In this document: positions 40,363 through 50,438 of the stretch, one piece after another
Layout: every line of letters starts with the position of its first letter
How positions within the stretch are numbered: the first letter of the stretch is position 1
DNA from: Leptolyngbya boryana PCC 6306
GTDB lineage: Bacteria > Cyanobacteriota > Cyanobacteriia > Leptolyngbyales > Leptolyngbyaceae
DNA: 64,000 bases
Direction of reading: 5' to 3'
Assembly: GCF_000353285.1 (NCBI RefSeq)
Contig: NZ_KB731324.1
Location: forward strand, 2,002,577-2,066,576
The notes under the pieces: model-generated
Seen by the model: only the letters and a program-made list of their open reading frames with translations
Database searches by the model: none
Told to the model about the DNA's origin: nothing
Position numbers and translations under genes: made by a program

Positions 40363-43300
40363 TTACCTCACACCTGCCTGGCGAATCGGTAGCTCAACGA
40401 CAAATTCAGCGCCCTGACCAGAGGTTGAGTGGCAGTAGAGTTTGCCATGGTGCTTTTCCGTCACAATTTGGTAGCTAATCGACAGCCCCAAGCCTGTTCC
40501 TTTCCCAATCGTTTTCGTAGTGAAGAAGGGGTCAAATAGCCGAGACAATGCTGCTTCATCGATTCCCAATCCATTGTCCGAAATCCGAATCGAGATAGAA
40601 TCTTGATCGATCATCGCGGTGGAAATACGAATTTTGCCTGGGGATGTTGCAAGGCTGTCTGGTGATCGTTCAACATTTCGTTCTTCGATCGCATCGATGG
40701 CATTTGACAGCAAGTTCATGAACACCTGATTCAGTTGACCGGGATAACATTCCACCATAGGGAGTGCATCGTAGTCTTTGACCACCTGAATCATCGGGCT
40801 ATCGATCGACGGTTTCAAGCGATGCTGCAAAATCATCAATGTACTATCGATACCATCGTGGATATCTACGGTCTTAAACTCGGCTTCATCCAAGCGTGAG
40901 AAGTTCCGCAAAGATGTGACAATATCGCGAATTCGCTCTGTGCCCACCTTCATCGATTCCAACATTTTCGGTAGGTCTTCGACTGTAAACTCTAGATCCG
41001 CATTCTGCCAATGCGCTTGAATCTGGGGAATTGAATCAGGGCAATGCTCTCGATAGAGCATCGTACAGTGCAGTAACTCTTGGATGTACTGTTCAGCGTG
41101 TTCTAGGTTGCCGTGAATGAAATTAATCGGATTGTTAATCTCGTGGGCAATACCTGCAACCAATTGTCCCAAACTCGCCATTTTTTCGGCATGAATGATT
41201 TGAAGTTGAGCCGCACGCAGTTCTCTAAGGGCTTGGGCAAGTTGATCTGCTTCTTCTCGCGTTTGTCCGAGTAGACTCGATTGCTGAAAGAGATTAGCTT
41301 GGCGCAATGCAACGCTGATTTGCGCTGCGACTTGGGTGACAAATTCTAGTTCAGTCTCTTCCCACTGGCGAGTCCGACCACATTGATGAATACATAGCAG
41401 CCCCCAAAGGGTATCGCCTTCCATGAGAGGAACTGTAATTTGTGCCTTCACCTGGAACCACTCAATCACATCGAAATAGGGCAGCTTCGCCTCAAGTTTG
41501 GTCGTATCGGAAATAACTTGGGCAGTTCCTTGAGAAAATTGGTCGAGGTGCTGATCGCCATAACGATCGTGCACCTTGACATTGAGGGCAGAGTCCAAGT
41601 TCGGCAGCACATCTTCGGCAATAAATTCTCCACTGCAATATCCAGAATCTGGATCGAACCGGAGAATTCCGACGCGATCAGCGTTGAGTACTCGCCGCAC
41701 TTCTGGCAGTGCTGCTCTAACGAGCGTTTCCCAGTTTAGTGACTCCCGCATCTTGACGACGATATCAAACAAGATCCGGCGTTGTTCAGCAGCTTGTTGT
41801 AGTTCATTGGCGCGAATTTGAGTTTGCGTCAACAAGTTGGAACTTTGCATTGCCACACCCAGTTGGCTCGCAACTTGTCCCAAAAACTCAACTTCGACTT
41901 CACCCCACTGGCGTGTTTCAGAATGTTGATAGGCAGCAAGCAGCCCCCAAAGATTGCGTCCGACAAAAATCGGGGTTAGCGCATACGCTCGAATCTTAAA
42001 TTGCTCTAGAATTTCGAGATGGCAGCGCGAATGCCCAGCTTGGTAGATATCATTGACGGCAAAATGCTCATTGTTGCGATAGCGTCCGCCCTTAGTGTCT
42101 TGCAAATGAGTATCTTGCCAAACCAAGTTTTGTCCAAAAGGATTGATGCTGTCCCATTGAGGTTCGACCATGCCAAAGTTGCTGATAAATTCCCCACTCC
42201 AATCCTCATTGAAGCGATAGACAGCAACGCGCTCAACCCGCAAGAGTTTGCAAACCTCCTGGCAAGTCATTTTCAAGATCAAGTGAATGTCGAGCGAGGA
42301 GCGAATTTTGCCAACGACTTCGGTGAGGGCACGTTGACGGGCGATCGCATCTTGCAGCGCGATCGCCCGTTGTTTCGATTGCTCTAAATTCTCGGCTTGT
42401 TGGATGGCGACGCCTAATTGGGCACCCACCTGTTCTAGAAACTCAATCTCAAAGGGTTGCCACTGGCGAGGGCTAGAGTGCTGATAAGCGGCGATGAGTC
42501 CCCAGAGTTTGGTTCCGGTAAAAATGGGAGCCAGGACATAAGCGCGAATTTTGAACTGCTCCAAAATATCCAGGTGACAGCGCGAGTGTCCGGCTTGATA
42601 AATGTCCGCAATCGCAAAACTTTCATTGTTGCGGTAGCGTCCGCCTTGAGTTTCTTGGAGGTGTGTATCTTCCCAAACCAAATTTTTACCAAAGGGATTC
42701 GTCTGCTCCCAAAACGGTTCGACAATCCCGAATTGGCTGACAAATTCACCGCTCCAGTCCTCATTGAAGCGATAAACCGCAGCTCGCTCTAGCTTGAGCA
42801 GTTTACAGAGTTCTTGGCAAGCTGTATCCAGAATGATGTGAGTATCTACAGAGGAGCGAATCTTTCCCACAACTTGAGTGAGGGCACGTTGGCGCGCGAT
42901 CGCGTCTTGCAATTCGGTGTGACGTTGTTCTGCTTGCTTCAGAATCTCTGCCTGCTGCATAGCGATTCCCAAATGCGCACCCGCTTGGGCAAGAAAGCTC
43001 ACTTCATGGGGATACCACTCGCGAGGGGCGGAATGTTGATAGGCAGCGATTAACCCCCAGAGCTTTGCGCCGACAAAAATCGGTGCGATCGCATACGCTC
43101 GGATCTGGAATTGCTCCAGTACTTCGATATGACAACAGGAGTGCCCTGCCTCATAGATATCTGCGACTGCAAACGGTTCGTTTTTGAGATAGCGTCCCCC
43201 TTCGGTTTGCTGAAGGTGCGAGTCTTGCCAGACCAAATCTTGTCCGAAAGCGGTTAAGGTATCCCACGGCGATTCAGCAAATCCCAATTGATTCATGAAA

Positions 43301-43536
43301 CTGCCGCTCCAATCGCTGTTAAAGCGATAAATGGCAACGCGCTCGATTTTCAGTTGGCGACAAATGTCTTGACAAGAGGTAGAACAAAGCGATGCTAGGG
43401 GAACCGATGAACGAATCCTGGACAGAATTCTTATGAGAATTTTTTGATATTGAACAGAGAGATAAAGTTGATGCTGACATTCCTCAGATCTGGCAGGAAG
43501 AGGAGCATGAGAGCCATGAATTGTCATAGAAGGCAT
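40363..43536 (-). CDS. Histidine kinase with three tandem cyanobacteriochrome-like GAF domains
   Basis: 1057 aa, no membrane segment. Three near-repeat GAF domains (about residues 32-198, 216-383 and 402-570) each carry the canonical bilin-attachment pair in AGHSxCH: C135-H136, C320-H321 and C505-H506, within CH..(I/L)LEQF.IRAY..(A/T)PIF. A fourth GAF (about 590-760) lacks the pair (WFQVKAQITVPL). Then QLVAGIAHEINNPINF, NQVFMNLLSNAIDAIE, ISDNGLGI and GKGTGLGLSISYQI. Likely a soluble photosensor kinase; bilin binding is inferred. No DXCF-type second Cys is obvious. 43537-43859 upstream has no gene. Confidence 0.85.
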   Translation of the reverse strand: MPSMTIHGSHAPLPARSEECQHQLYLSVQYQKILIRILSRIRSSVPLASLCSTSCQDICRQLKIERVAIYRFNSDWSGSFMNQLGFAESPWDTLTAFGQDLVWQDSHLQQTEGGRYLKNEPFAVADIYEAGHSCCHIEVLEQFQIRAYAIAPIFVGAKLWGLIAAYQHSAPREWYPHEVSFLAQAGAHLGIAMQQAEILKQAEQRHTELQDAIARQRALTQVVGKIRSSVDTHIILDTACQELCKLLKLERAAVYRFNEDWSGEFVSQFGIVEPFWEQTNPFGKNLVWEDTHLQETQGGRYRNNESFAIADIYQAGHSRCHLDILEQFKIRAYVLAPIFTGTKLWGLIAAYQHSSPRQWQPFEIEFLEQVGAQLGVAIQQAENLEQSKQRAIALQDAIARQRALTEVVGKIRSSLDIHLILKMTCQEVCKLLRVERVAVYRFNEDWSGEFISNFGMVEPQWDSINPFGQNLVWQDTHLQDTKGGRYRNNEHFAVNDIYQAGHSRCHLEILEQFKIRAYALTPIFVGRNLWGLLAAYQHSETRQWGEVEVEFLGQVASQLGVAMQSSNLLTQTQIRANELQQAAEQRRILFDIVVKMRESLNWETLVRAALPEVRRVLNADRVGILRFDPDSGYCSGEFIAEDVLPNLDSALNVKVHDRYGDQHLDQFSQGTAQVISDTTKLEAKLPYFDVIEWFQVKAQITVPLMEGDTLWGLLCIHQCGRTRQWEETELEFVTQVAAQISVALRQANLFQQSSLLGQTREEADQLAQALRELRAAQLQIIHAEKMASLGQLVAGIAHEINNPINFIHGNLEHAEQYIQELLHCTMLYREHCPDSIPQIQAHWQNADLEFTVEDLPKMLESMKVGTERIRDIVTSLRNFSRLDEAEFKTVDIHDGIDSTLMILQHRLKPSIDSPMIQVVKDYDALPMVECYPGQLNQVFMNLLSNAIDAIEERNVERSPDSLATSPGKIRISTAMIDQDSISIRISDNGLGIDEAALSRLFDPFFTTKTIGKGTGLGLSISYQIVTEKHHGKLYCHSTSGQGAEFVVELPIRQAGVR

Positions 43537-43859
43537 AAAGATAATAGAAGTATCTATAACAATTCCCTTTTTCAGCTCTGATATTTTATGTCAACATTAG
43601 CGCCTATCTGTACTGAACGGAGGGTTGACGGTGAATACATCACCAGTTGAACGCGATGTTGAAATGTCCCCTTGTCCAGTCGTGTTCTAGACATGTGGAG
43701 CAACATGATTGAATGGCTCTTCTGACGAAAATCTCTAGAAAGCTCGCCCTAGGTCTCAGCATTTGATCTCTGCTGCATTTTGCTCCATGGTTTTGATCGT
43801 GGTGCAATTTTTTTCGATTTAGAGCACGCTAAGAGTAGGTCGTCTTGAGGAAGAACACG

Positions 43860-44384
43860 ATGAATCCGCTTACTCCAACTGGAATTTCTGAAAGGATGCA
43901 GCAAATTGAAGGCACTCTTTCAGGTGTGGGAGAAAAAATGAAAGAAACGGCGACTCTTCCTCTTCTCGAAGCTAGAAGTTTAAGCGATGCGATTACCGCG
44001 AATGTCCAAAATTCTGTGCACGCTTGGATCGATGCACATCCCATTTTTGCGTGGATTCTGTTGCATCCGCTTTGGAGCATTGGCATTGCGATTTTTGTCC
44101 TTTGGCTCGCATTCAGTTTGTTAACCGCGCTCGTGGATGCAGTGGTGCAATTAATTTCATCGATTCTAAAATTACCGTTGACTGGCTTCAAACGGCTTCT
44201 TTTGCCGCGTCGATTCGCTAAGTCTGATTCTTCTCAACGATTGATAGAAGTGCTCGATCGATTAGAAGCTTTACGACAAGAACAAGACGACTTACTGAAA
44301 CAAGTGAAAACAATGTTAGCGTCGGAGCGCAATGTTAAAGAGAGAGCTGTGTCATCTGATCAAACCTTGTCAGCAAAACGCTAA
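43860..44384 (+). CDS. Membrane-anchored coiled-coil protein
   Basis: 174 aa from ATG 43860 (GAGGAAG about 10 nt upstream). One long hydrophobic region (FAWILLHPLWSIGIAIFVLW then LAFSLLTALVDAVVQLI), probably two helices, followed by a basic segment and a coiled coil (RLIEVLDRLEALRQEQDDLL). Family not recognised. Confidence 0.65.
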   Translation: MNPLTPTGISERMQQIEGTLSGVGEKMKETATLPLLEARSLSDAITANVQNSVHAWIDAHPIFAWILLHPLWSIGIAIFVLWLAFSLLTALVDAVVQLISSILKLPLTGFKRLLLPRRFAKSDSSQRLIEVLDRLEALRQEQDDLLKQVKTMLASERNVKERAVSSDQTLSAKR

Positions 44385-44638
44385 TCAAGTTTTTGCAAGT
44401 TTAAGTCTAGACAAGCCGTTGCGTACAGACAATACTTGAACGGATGCAACGCGAAACAATGCTTGACGGTTGAAGCGGATGCTCAACTGAAACGGCGGGC
44501 GTTTTGGAATCAACGGAATCTAGTGATGCCGTGGAATTTCCGCAAATCAAGCTAGCGGGCTTTGTCTCAACCCGCTCCAAAACCAGTCTGAAGGAAAGCG
44601 ATACTTTCAATGAGGATGCTTTCTAGGTTTATCTTTTC

Positions 44639-44995
44639 CTAGACCGTACCTTCCTCCTCTCCAATCGGCTCTTTCTCACTCGTGGTCAGAGAGCCGTATC
44701 CTGAAGTGGTAGCGCCATTGCTACGGTTTACATTGATGTAAAGTTGAAGCGGTTTCTCTTGCCGTACTGTCGCCATAACTGCCTCAAAGCGACTCATCGG
44801 CATGTGAAGCACGATGTACTCTCCTATTGGGGCAGGATGCCAGAGATAGTCCTGAGTCAAGGCTGTTCCATCCGGGTAAAAATCAATTCGCCCGACGAAT
44901 GAGTTGCCGCTGTAGCACATGAGCAATCCGACACGACCTTCAGCTCCGCCGGAAAGGGTGACCGTGTATTGGTCAAAAGATTTTGTTGTCGCCAT
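44639..44995 (-). CDS. Hypothetical protein
   Basis: 118 aa; GGAGGTAGTTT precedes ATG 44995. Beta-rich (YTVTLSGGAEGRVGLLMCYS, then FVGRIDFYPDGTALTQDYLW) with an acidic end. No signal peptide. A conserved-looking cyanobacterial hypothetical protein without known role. 44385-44638 holds no gene I can support. Confidence 0.6.
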   Translation of the reverse strand: MATTKSFDQYTVTLSGGAEGRVGLLMCYSGNSFVGRIDFYPDGTALTQDYLWHPAPIGEYIVLHMPMSRFEAVMATVRQEKPLQLYINVNRSNGATTSGYGSLTTSEKEPIGEEEGTV

Positions 44996-45190
44996 AAACT
45001 ACCTCCGATTTGTTTCTGTTTCAGAACTTTGAATGGTCGAGAACATACACGGGCAAGATCGGTAAGTTATGCAAATCCTTCTACGATCGCGCATCAATCA
45101 GATCAAGGATTTCGGGCGGGATGATTGACAAGTATTTAGCAGAGTTGCAGAGGCTCGTTTGAAACGGAGACTGTCACTGTTCACAGATTA

Positions 45191-45236
45191 TGGAGCTAAG
45201 AGGATTCGAACCTCTGACCCCTTCAGTGCCATTGAG
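45191..45236 (-). other. tRNA-Ala 3'-half fragment
   Basis: 46 bp here match the 3' half of the tRNA-Ala(GGC) gene at 54269-54341 with four differences. Two of the differences are compensatory: the T stem reads AGAGG/CCTCT instead of GGGGG-type pairing, so the T arm is intact. The rest of the tRNA is missing. Such fragments are left where an integrative element uses a tRNA 3' end as attachment site. 45240-45768 has no supported gene. Confidence 0.7.
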
Positions 45237-45768
45237 TATAGTCTGTTTCTCATAAGCTAGATATAGGTTGCATTCCAGGATTTGCAATAACCGCAATACC
45301 AATGTCGAACCAATCAGATTACACCCAAAATAAAAAATGTTTTATAAGAAATAGGTGGTAACGGTGGTAACAGTAACCCAAAATGCCCACAGATTAACGC
45401 TTTCGGCTGTTGCCACCTTAATTTACAAGATAGTCACAGGTAGTAACAGGTGCAATCATGATAAGTCACCAGTACTGACTGAAAGTCAACAATTGCGAGT
45501 TTTTCAGCGCTGTTACCACTTCAAAATAAGGTGTTACCACTCCGATCAACGAACTCTCTCCCTGGGAAACCTAACTCGTCCCCTCTCCCAATAGCCATGA
45601 AAGAGATCGCAGCATAGCTGATCCTGGCGTTAATGCTTGGGTTAGTGGCTCGGGGGTTTTGGTCAGAGCGACAGGATTGACGATCAATTGCAGGGCGCGC
45701 TCGCTAATTTTTTCTATTGGGCAAAAAGTCTGTGAACTGTCAGGACTTGTTACAACTATTTTCTACTC

Positions 45769-46263
45769 TTACAATCGACTCTGAATTTTCCGAATTCCTG
45801 TTTGGGCACACCCTTCGTCTCGTTCTCCAGCCGGTGCACCACCAATGCCGATCGAGCCGATCACCTCGTTGCCCGATCTTATTGGCAAGCCGCCTGCCAA
45901 CGCGATCACTCCCTCAAAACTTGCCAAAGCTGGAGTCGTAGCGACCCGTTTCGCAAACTCGGCGCTCGGTACGCGAAAGGTCAAGGCTGTGTAAGCTTTG
46001 CGCCGTGCGCTATCTAGAGTATGCAAGCCTGCGCTGTCGTCGGTCATCGCTATTTTAGTATTTCCGCCTCGATCAAGAACCACAGCGCTCACGCGAAAGC
46101 CTTGCTCCCGACATTGCGCGATCGCCGACATTGCCGCTTCGCTTGCGAGTTCTAGCGAAATTTGCTTTTCATTTCGCACGGATTGACCGAAAGCGTGAGT
46201 CCCATTGACCGCTAAAAGCGAAAAGACAACTGTACTCACAACTGCCCTCGTACGTTTTTGCAT
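45769..46263 (-). CDS. HbpS/GlcG-family protein, exported
   Basis: 164 aa from ATG 46263 (GGAGAG 8 nt upstream). A signal peptide (AVVSTVVFSLLAVNGTHAFG) precedes a DUF336 fold: SLELASEAAMSAIAQCREQG, then VSAVVLDRGGNTKIAMTDD, FRVPSAEFAKRVATTPAL and IALAGGLPIRSGNEVIGSIG. HbpS-type members bind haem or act as small accessory proteins; GlcG is of unknown role. Divergent from the deaminase gene. Confidence 0.8.
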   Translation of the reverse strand: MQKRTRAVVSTVVFSLLAVNGTHAFGQSVRNEKQISLELASEAAMSAIAQCREQGFRVSAVVLDRGGNTKIAMTDDSAGLHTLDSARRKAYTALTFRVPSAEFAKRVATTPALASFEGVIALAGGLPIRSGNEVIGSIGIGGAPAGERDEGCAQTGIRKIQSRL

Positions 46264-46466
46264 CTGAACTCTCCTCACAATATTGAACCATTGAACTTCA
46301 GAAGCGCGATCGACAACCTAGCGCAAATTCAGCGATCGAGTTTTAATAAAAGTGCCTTGCTCTTTCATTCGGCTGCCCGAATGGAAACCAGTATAAGCAT
46401 AATGGGCGAATCTCATCTTATTCTGGGCACTTCGATAGAAACTCTAGTGAATTGTTACTTAAGCGA

Positions 46467-46955
46467 ATGATGAACGATACCGAATTGCAACATTTACGTC
46501 GCTGTGTAGAACTGGCAGCCGAGGCACTAGAGCTAGGCAATCATCCGTTTGGCTCTGTCCTTGTCGCTGCCGATGGAACCGTTCTTGCCGAGGATTACAA
46601 CCGCGTGGCATCTGGCGACCAAACCCGCCACCCTGAGTTCGCGTTAGCACGATGGGCAGCGACAAACATGACTCCTGAAGAGCGAGCTACGGCAACTGTC
46701 TTTACTTCCGGTGAACACTGCCCAATGTGTTCGGCGGCACATGGCTGGGTGGGTCTGGGTCGCATTGTATATGCAAGCTCCTCGGAGCAACTGGCAACCT
46801 GGCTTGCTGAGCTAGGGGTTCCTCCCCTTCCCGTACGCCCCCTGCCGATCCAGGAAGTCATCCCGGATGTGGTCGTGGAGGGTCCGGTTGCCGAACTTGC
46901 AGTGCAAGTACACAATTTGCACCGCCGCTTCTATCGCTCATCCCCAACGGAGTGA
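46467..46955 (+). CDS. Nucleoside/guanine-deaminase-like zinc enzyme
   Basis: 162 aa from ATG 46467 (ATG 46470 alternates). Cytidine-deaminase superfamily motifs: HPE in RHPEFALARWAATNM (usually HAE) and CxxC in FTSGEHCPMCSAAHGWVG. N-terminal HPFGSVLVAADGTVLAED is typical of the tRNA-adenosine/guanine deaminase group. Substrate cannot be read; neighbours suggest a purine or pyrimidine base. Confidence 0.8.
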   Translation: MMNDTELQHLRRCVELAAEALELGNHPFGSVLVAADGTVLAEDYNRVASGDQTRHPEFALARWAATNMTPEERATATVFTSGEHCPMCSAAHGWVGLGRIVYASSSEQLATWLAELGVPPLPVRPLPIQEVIPDVVVEGPVAELAVQVHNLHRRFYRSSPTE

Positions 46956-47158
46956 CGTTGTGTGATAGCTACAGTGTCAATGGCTTCACTGAACGCTAAA
47001 AGTTAGAAGAGATAGGCTTTATAGTCTTAATGACACTCATGCGTCACCATGACAAATAAAAAATTACTGTACATTTGGCTAAAGCGGCAATTCATGGGCT
47101 AGAAGTGGCGCTCAGTGATACGGAAAAGGCAATCCGGTAATTAACAGGAACAGAACCA

Positions 47159-48391
47159 ATGGTCGATTTGCGAATCGTGAATGCTTGTTTGCCAGAGCAA
47201 GAAGGACTTTGGGAGATCGCAATTACAGATGGAATCATTACCGGGATCGATCGCACAGTCCAGGGAAACACCATTCTAGATGCCCAAAAGCAATTGGTGA
47301 TTCCAGGCTTAGTCGATGCTCATATCCACCTCGATAAAGTCTTTTTGCTCGATCGCACTCCTGCTGTAGAAGGTACCTTTCACGAGGCAATGCGAGAAAC
47401 CCTAAAAGCAAAGCAGGCTTTTACCGTTGCAGACATTCAAGCCAGAGCGCGACGGGCACTCTGGCAAGCGATTTCCTGGGGAATAACCCTGATGCGATCG
47501 CATGTCGAAGTAGATCAAGTCATTGGATTGACCGGAATGGAAGCTCTGCTACCCTTGCGACAGGAATTTGCTTGGGGAATTACACTCCAACTGGCTGTGT
47601 TTGCTCAAGAAGGAATCACGAATCAACCGCATCTTCCGAAACTTTTGCGTGAGGTAGTCGCTTTAGGAGCAGATGTGATTGGCTCTGCTCCTTACGTCGA
47701 TCCAGACCCAGAGCAGAATGTGCGGATCGTGTTTGACATTGCTCAGGAGTTTGATTGTGATGTCGATTTTCACCTTGATTTTCTCGATGATGACTTACCG
47801 TTGATGCTGCCTTTTGTGATTGCAGAAACTCAACGGCGAGGATGGCAAGGACGAGTGTGTTTGGGGCATATGACCAAGCTCGCGAACTTGCCCCCTGAAG
47901 AACTCTTGGAGCTTGCTCGATCGATGCGTTTAGCGGGAATTTCGCTGCTCGCTTTGCCTGCATCTGACTTGTATATGATGGCGCGAAAAGATACGCATCG
48001 AGTCCGGCGCGGCGTGGCTCCGATTCACACCTTGGCCACCTCCGGCGCGACGGTTGGTGTGGCAACGAACAATGTGCAAAATCTCTTTACCCCCTTCGGA
48101 GATGGAGATGTACTAAAGATTTGTACATTGCTGGCGCAGGTGCTGCATTTAGGGACTGCAAGCCAGCAGGCACAATGTTTAGCGATGGCGACGACTGAGG
48201 CTGCCGCAGCGATCGGAGAACTCAATCACAGCATTACACCGGGTCATCTTGCCGATCTGGTGATCTTGAATGCTCATTCTGTCACTGAAGCGATCGCGGC
48301 TGCTCCGCTTGAACGAACGGTGATTAAGCGTGGGCGTATTGTCGCTCAGCGCAAATGTGAATCCCAGTTTTGGACTTCCAAATCTGTCTGA
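47159..48391 (+). CDS. Amidohydrolase, cytosine-deaminase-like
   Basis: 410 aa. Metal-dependent amidohydrolase: LVIPGLVDAHIHLDKVFLLD gives the HxH pair, DVDFHLDFLDDD the next His region, VCLGHMTKLANLP a third His, and GVATNNVQNLFTPFGDGD the C-terminal Asp/Asn region. Order and length match CodA-type cytosine deaminases and relatives such as creatinine or isoguanine deaminases. Likely converts a heterocyclic base imported via the BMP lipoprotein next door. Confidence 0.8.
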   Translation: MVDLRIVNACLPEQEGLWEIAITDGIITGIDRTVQGNTILDAQKQLVIPGLVDAHIHLDKVFLLDRTPAVEGTFHEAMRETLKAKQAFTVADIQARARRALWQAISWGITLMRSHVEVDQVIGLTGMEALLPLRQEFAWGITLQLAVFAQEGITNQPHLPKLLREVVALGADVIGSAPYVDPDPEQNVRIVFDIAQEFDCDVDFHLDFLDDDLPLMLPFVIAETQRRGWQGRVCLGHMTKLANLPPEELLELARSMRLAGISLLALPASDLYMMARKDTHRVRRGVAPIHTLATSGATVGVATNNVQNLFTPFGDGDVLKICTLLAQVLHLGTASQQAQCLAMATTEAAAAIGELNHSITPGHLADLVILNAHSVTEAIAAAPLERTVIKRGRIVAQRKCESQFWTSKSV

Positions 48392-48512
48392 TTGCTTATC
48401 TAGTGAAAATGGCAGCGTCTCTATCTTCTTTTAAGAAGATGAAATAGAAACCGACGATACAGCATTCCACATTGTTTAGAGGTAAGAGATTAATCATCTA
48501 AAAAACAATTAC

Positions 48513-49700
48513 ATGAGCAATCGATCTTACCGAATTATGAATCGCCGCACAGTCATTCGCGGTCTGCTAGCTGCTGGAGCATTTGGTGCAAGTTCTCGCT
48601 TATGGATAGGATGCACACCCACCTCGAATATAGCTACGAATCCGAATCCTACACCCAGTTCTAAACCCCTTGAGATCGGATTCATTTATGTCGGACCCAA
48701 AGATGATTATGGCTATAACCAGTCCCATGCTGAGGGCAAAGCAACTGTCGATAAACTGAGTGGAGTCAAAATTGTTGAGGAAGCGAGCGTTCCTGAGACG
48801 ACGGCAGCCGAAGAAACGATGACAAACATGATTAAGCAGGATGGGGCGACGGTTTTATTTCCAACCTCATATGGATACTTCAATCCTCACAGCTTAAAGA
48901 TTGCTCGTGAGTTCCCAGAAGTTCAACTTTTTCATCCAAACCAACCTTACAAGGATGAATATCCTAAGAATGTCGGTTTCTACTTCAGCGACTTAGTTGA
49001 ACCTGCTTATCTGGCAGGGATTGTAGCAGCATTGACTTCTAAGACTGGCAAGCTTGGCTTCATCATTCCAAAACCTATTCCTGTCGTTTTACGGGAGGCG
49101 AATAGCTTCGCACTAGGAGCGCAAAGTGTTAAACCGAATATTGTGGTTCAGGCAATTGTGACAGGCGACTGGTCATTGCCTGTCAAAGAAGCTGAAGCTG
49201 CAAATAGCCTGCTCGATCAGGGGGCAGACGTACTGACCGGTCGAGTTGATAACATGAAAGTCATCATTACTACTGCTGAAAAACGAGGTGCGTTTTCCTC
49301 TGGCTACCATATCAATCAGGCAAGTTTAGCACCCAAAGGGTATTTAACAGGCGTGGAGTGGAATTGGGGCAAGATTTATAGCACTTATGTTGAGATGGTT
49401 AAAGCTGGCAAAACCTTGATGAATGGCGGGATTCCTCATGTTGTTGCAGGCGGACTGAAAGAGGACTTCTGTAAGCTCTCCCCGTTTGGTGCATCTGTGA
49501 GTGCTGAAACTAAAAAAGCAGTGGAAGCTGCCAAAGCAAAGCTTCTTGATGGAAGTTTGGCGATTTTTAAGGGGGAACTGAAAGACAATAAAGGAAATGT
49601 TGTGATCCCATCTGGAAAGACGTATAGCTTGCAAGATCCTCAGTTGCAGAAAATGGATTGGTTAGTGGAAGGCATATTAGGAGATGCAGGGACAAAATAG
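48513..49700 (+). CDS. BMP-family substrate-binding lipoprotein
   Basis: 395 aa. A twin-Arg signal (NRRTVIRGLLAAGAFGASS) ends with lipid Cys C34 in WIGC, followed by a Pro/Thr/Asn linker. The Bmp/Med domain begins LEIGFIYVGPKDDYGYNQSH and includes LAGIVAALTSKTGKLGFIIP and DVLTGRVDN. BMP proteins bind nucleosides or purines for an ABC importer; the permease and ATPase genes are not in this window. Confidence 0.85.
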   Translation: MSNRSYRIMNRRTVIRGLLAAGAFGASSRLWIGCTPTSNIATNPNPTPSSKPLEIGFIYVGPKDDYGYNQSHAEGKATVDKLSGVKIVEEASVPETTAAEETMTNMIKQDGATVLFPTSYGYFNPHSLKIAREFPEVQLFHPNQPYKDEYPKNVGFYFSDLVEPAYLAGIVAALTSKTGKLGFIIPKPIPVVLREANSFALGAQSVKPNIVVQAIVTGDWSLPVKEAEAANSLLDQGADVLTGRVDNMKVIITTAEKRGAFSSGYHINQASLAPKGYLTGVEWNWGKIYSTYVEMVKAGKTLMNGGIPHVVAGGLKEDFCKLSPFGASVSAETKKAVEAAKAKLLDGSLAIFKGELKDNKGNVVIPSGKTYSLQDPQLQKMDWLVEGILGDAGTK

Positions 49701-49756
49701 GTGTTGATTGAGGCTATTCTAGACAAGTTCTCTTCATGCCTTATGGGAGTTTTGGA

Positions 49757-50188
49757 ATGTATGTAAATCGAGTTTTGGACTTGTCTGTGCAGGGGGCAAA
49801 GGTGCTGTTGCAAGCAGCGATCGCAAAAGCTGAAGCGATGGGTGTGCCTCAATGTATTGCCATTGTCGATCGAGGGGGCAATTTAATGGTGTTTGAGCGG
49901 ATGGAGGGGGCTAAACTTCATAGCCAATTTTCTGCGATTCAAAAGGCTTATACGGCAGTTTCGGCAAAGGTTTCTACAGGGCAATTACCAACTGACTTAG
50001 CAGTGGGAATTGCCTTGGCATCGGGAAATCGGTTTGCCACAATTGCAGGAGGTTTACCGATCGAGATTCATGGCGAGGTGATTGGTGGTATTGGCATTGG
50101 TTCTGGCACAGATGAGCAGGATATTGAAGTTGCTGAAGCAGCAATTGAGGCTTTGAAAGCAGCGATCTCATCTGAAGCAGGTAGTTAA
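49757..50188 (+). CDS. HbpS/GlcG-family protein, cytosolic
   Basis: 143 aa from ATG 49757, chosen because GGGAG lies at 49745-49749; ATG 49736 is upstream of that site. DUF336 fold without signal peptide: AAIAKAEAMGVPQCIAIVDR, GGNLMVFERMEGAKL, IALASGNRFATIAGGLPIEI, HGEVIGGIGIGSGTDEQD. Second member of this family in the cluster. Follows the BMP gene by 56 nt; likely same transcript. Confidence 0.8.
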   Translation: MYVNRVLDLSVQGAKVLLQAAIAKAEAMGVPQCIAIVDRGGNLMVFERMEGAKLHSQFSAIQKAYTAVSAKVSTGQLPTDLAVGIALASGNRFATIAGGLPIEIHGEVIGGIGIGSGTDEQDIEVAEAAIEALKAAISSEAGS

Positions 50189-50438
50189 AAAGAATTGAGC
50201 AACGATAAATTTACGAATCGTCTAGTTTTTAGCCACAAACTTCTTAACCATTCTCTAAGAACTGAGTAAGCACTGGAAGTTTTTTGTGGATGAAACTCAG
50301 ATATAGTTCGATATCTCTATTTCAGTAGTCAACACTCTACATTAACTATAGGGCACCTCGAAAAATTAGATTAAGCCCAGAGCCAACTAGGAAAAAGGAT
50401 GTCAGGCTAGAAGCAGGGATACTGGGAAGATAGTACTG

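Noticed and set aside
45355-45594. 79-codon frame after the tRNA-Ala fragment
   Set aside because: Low-complexity repeats of GGTGGTAAC/GGTAACA words; no domain or ribosome site.
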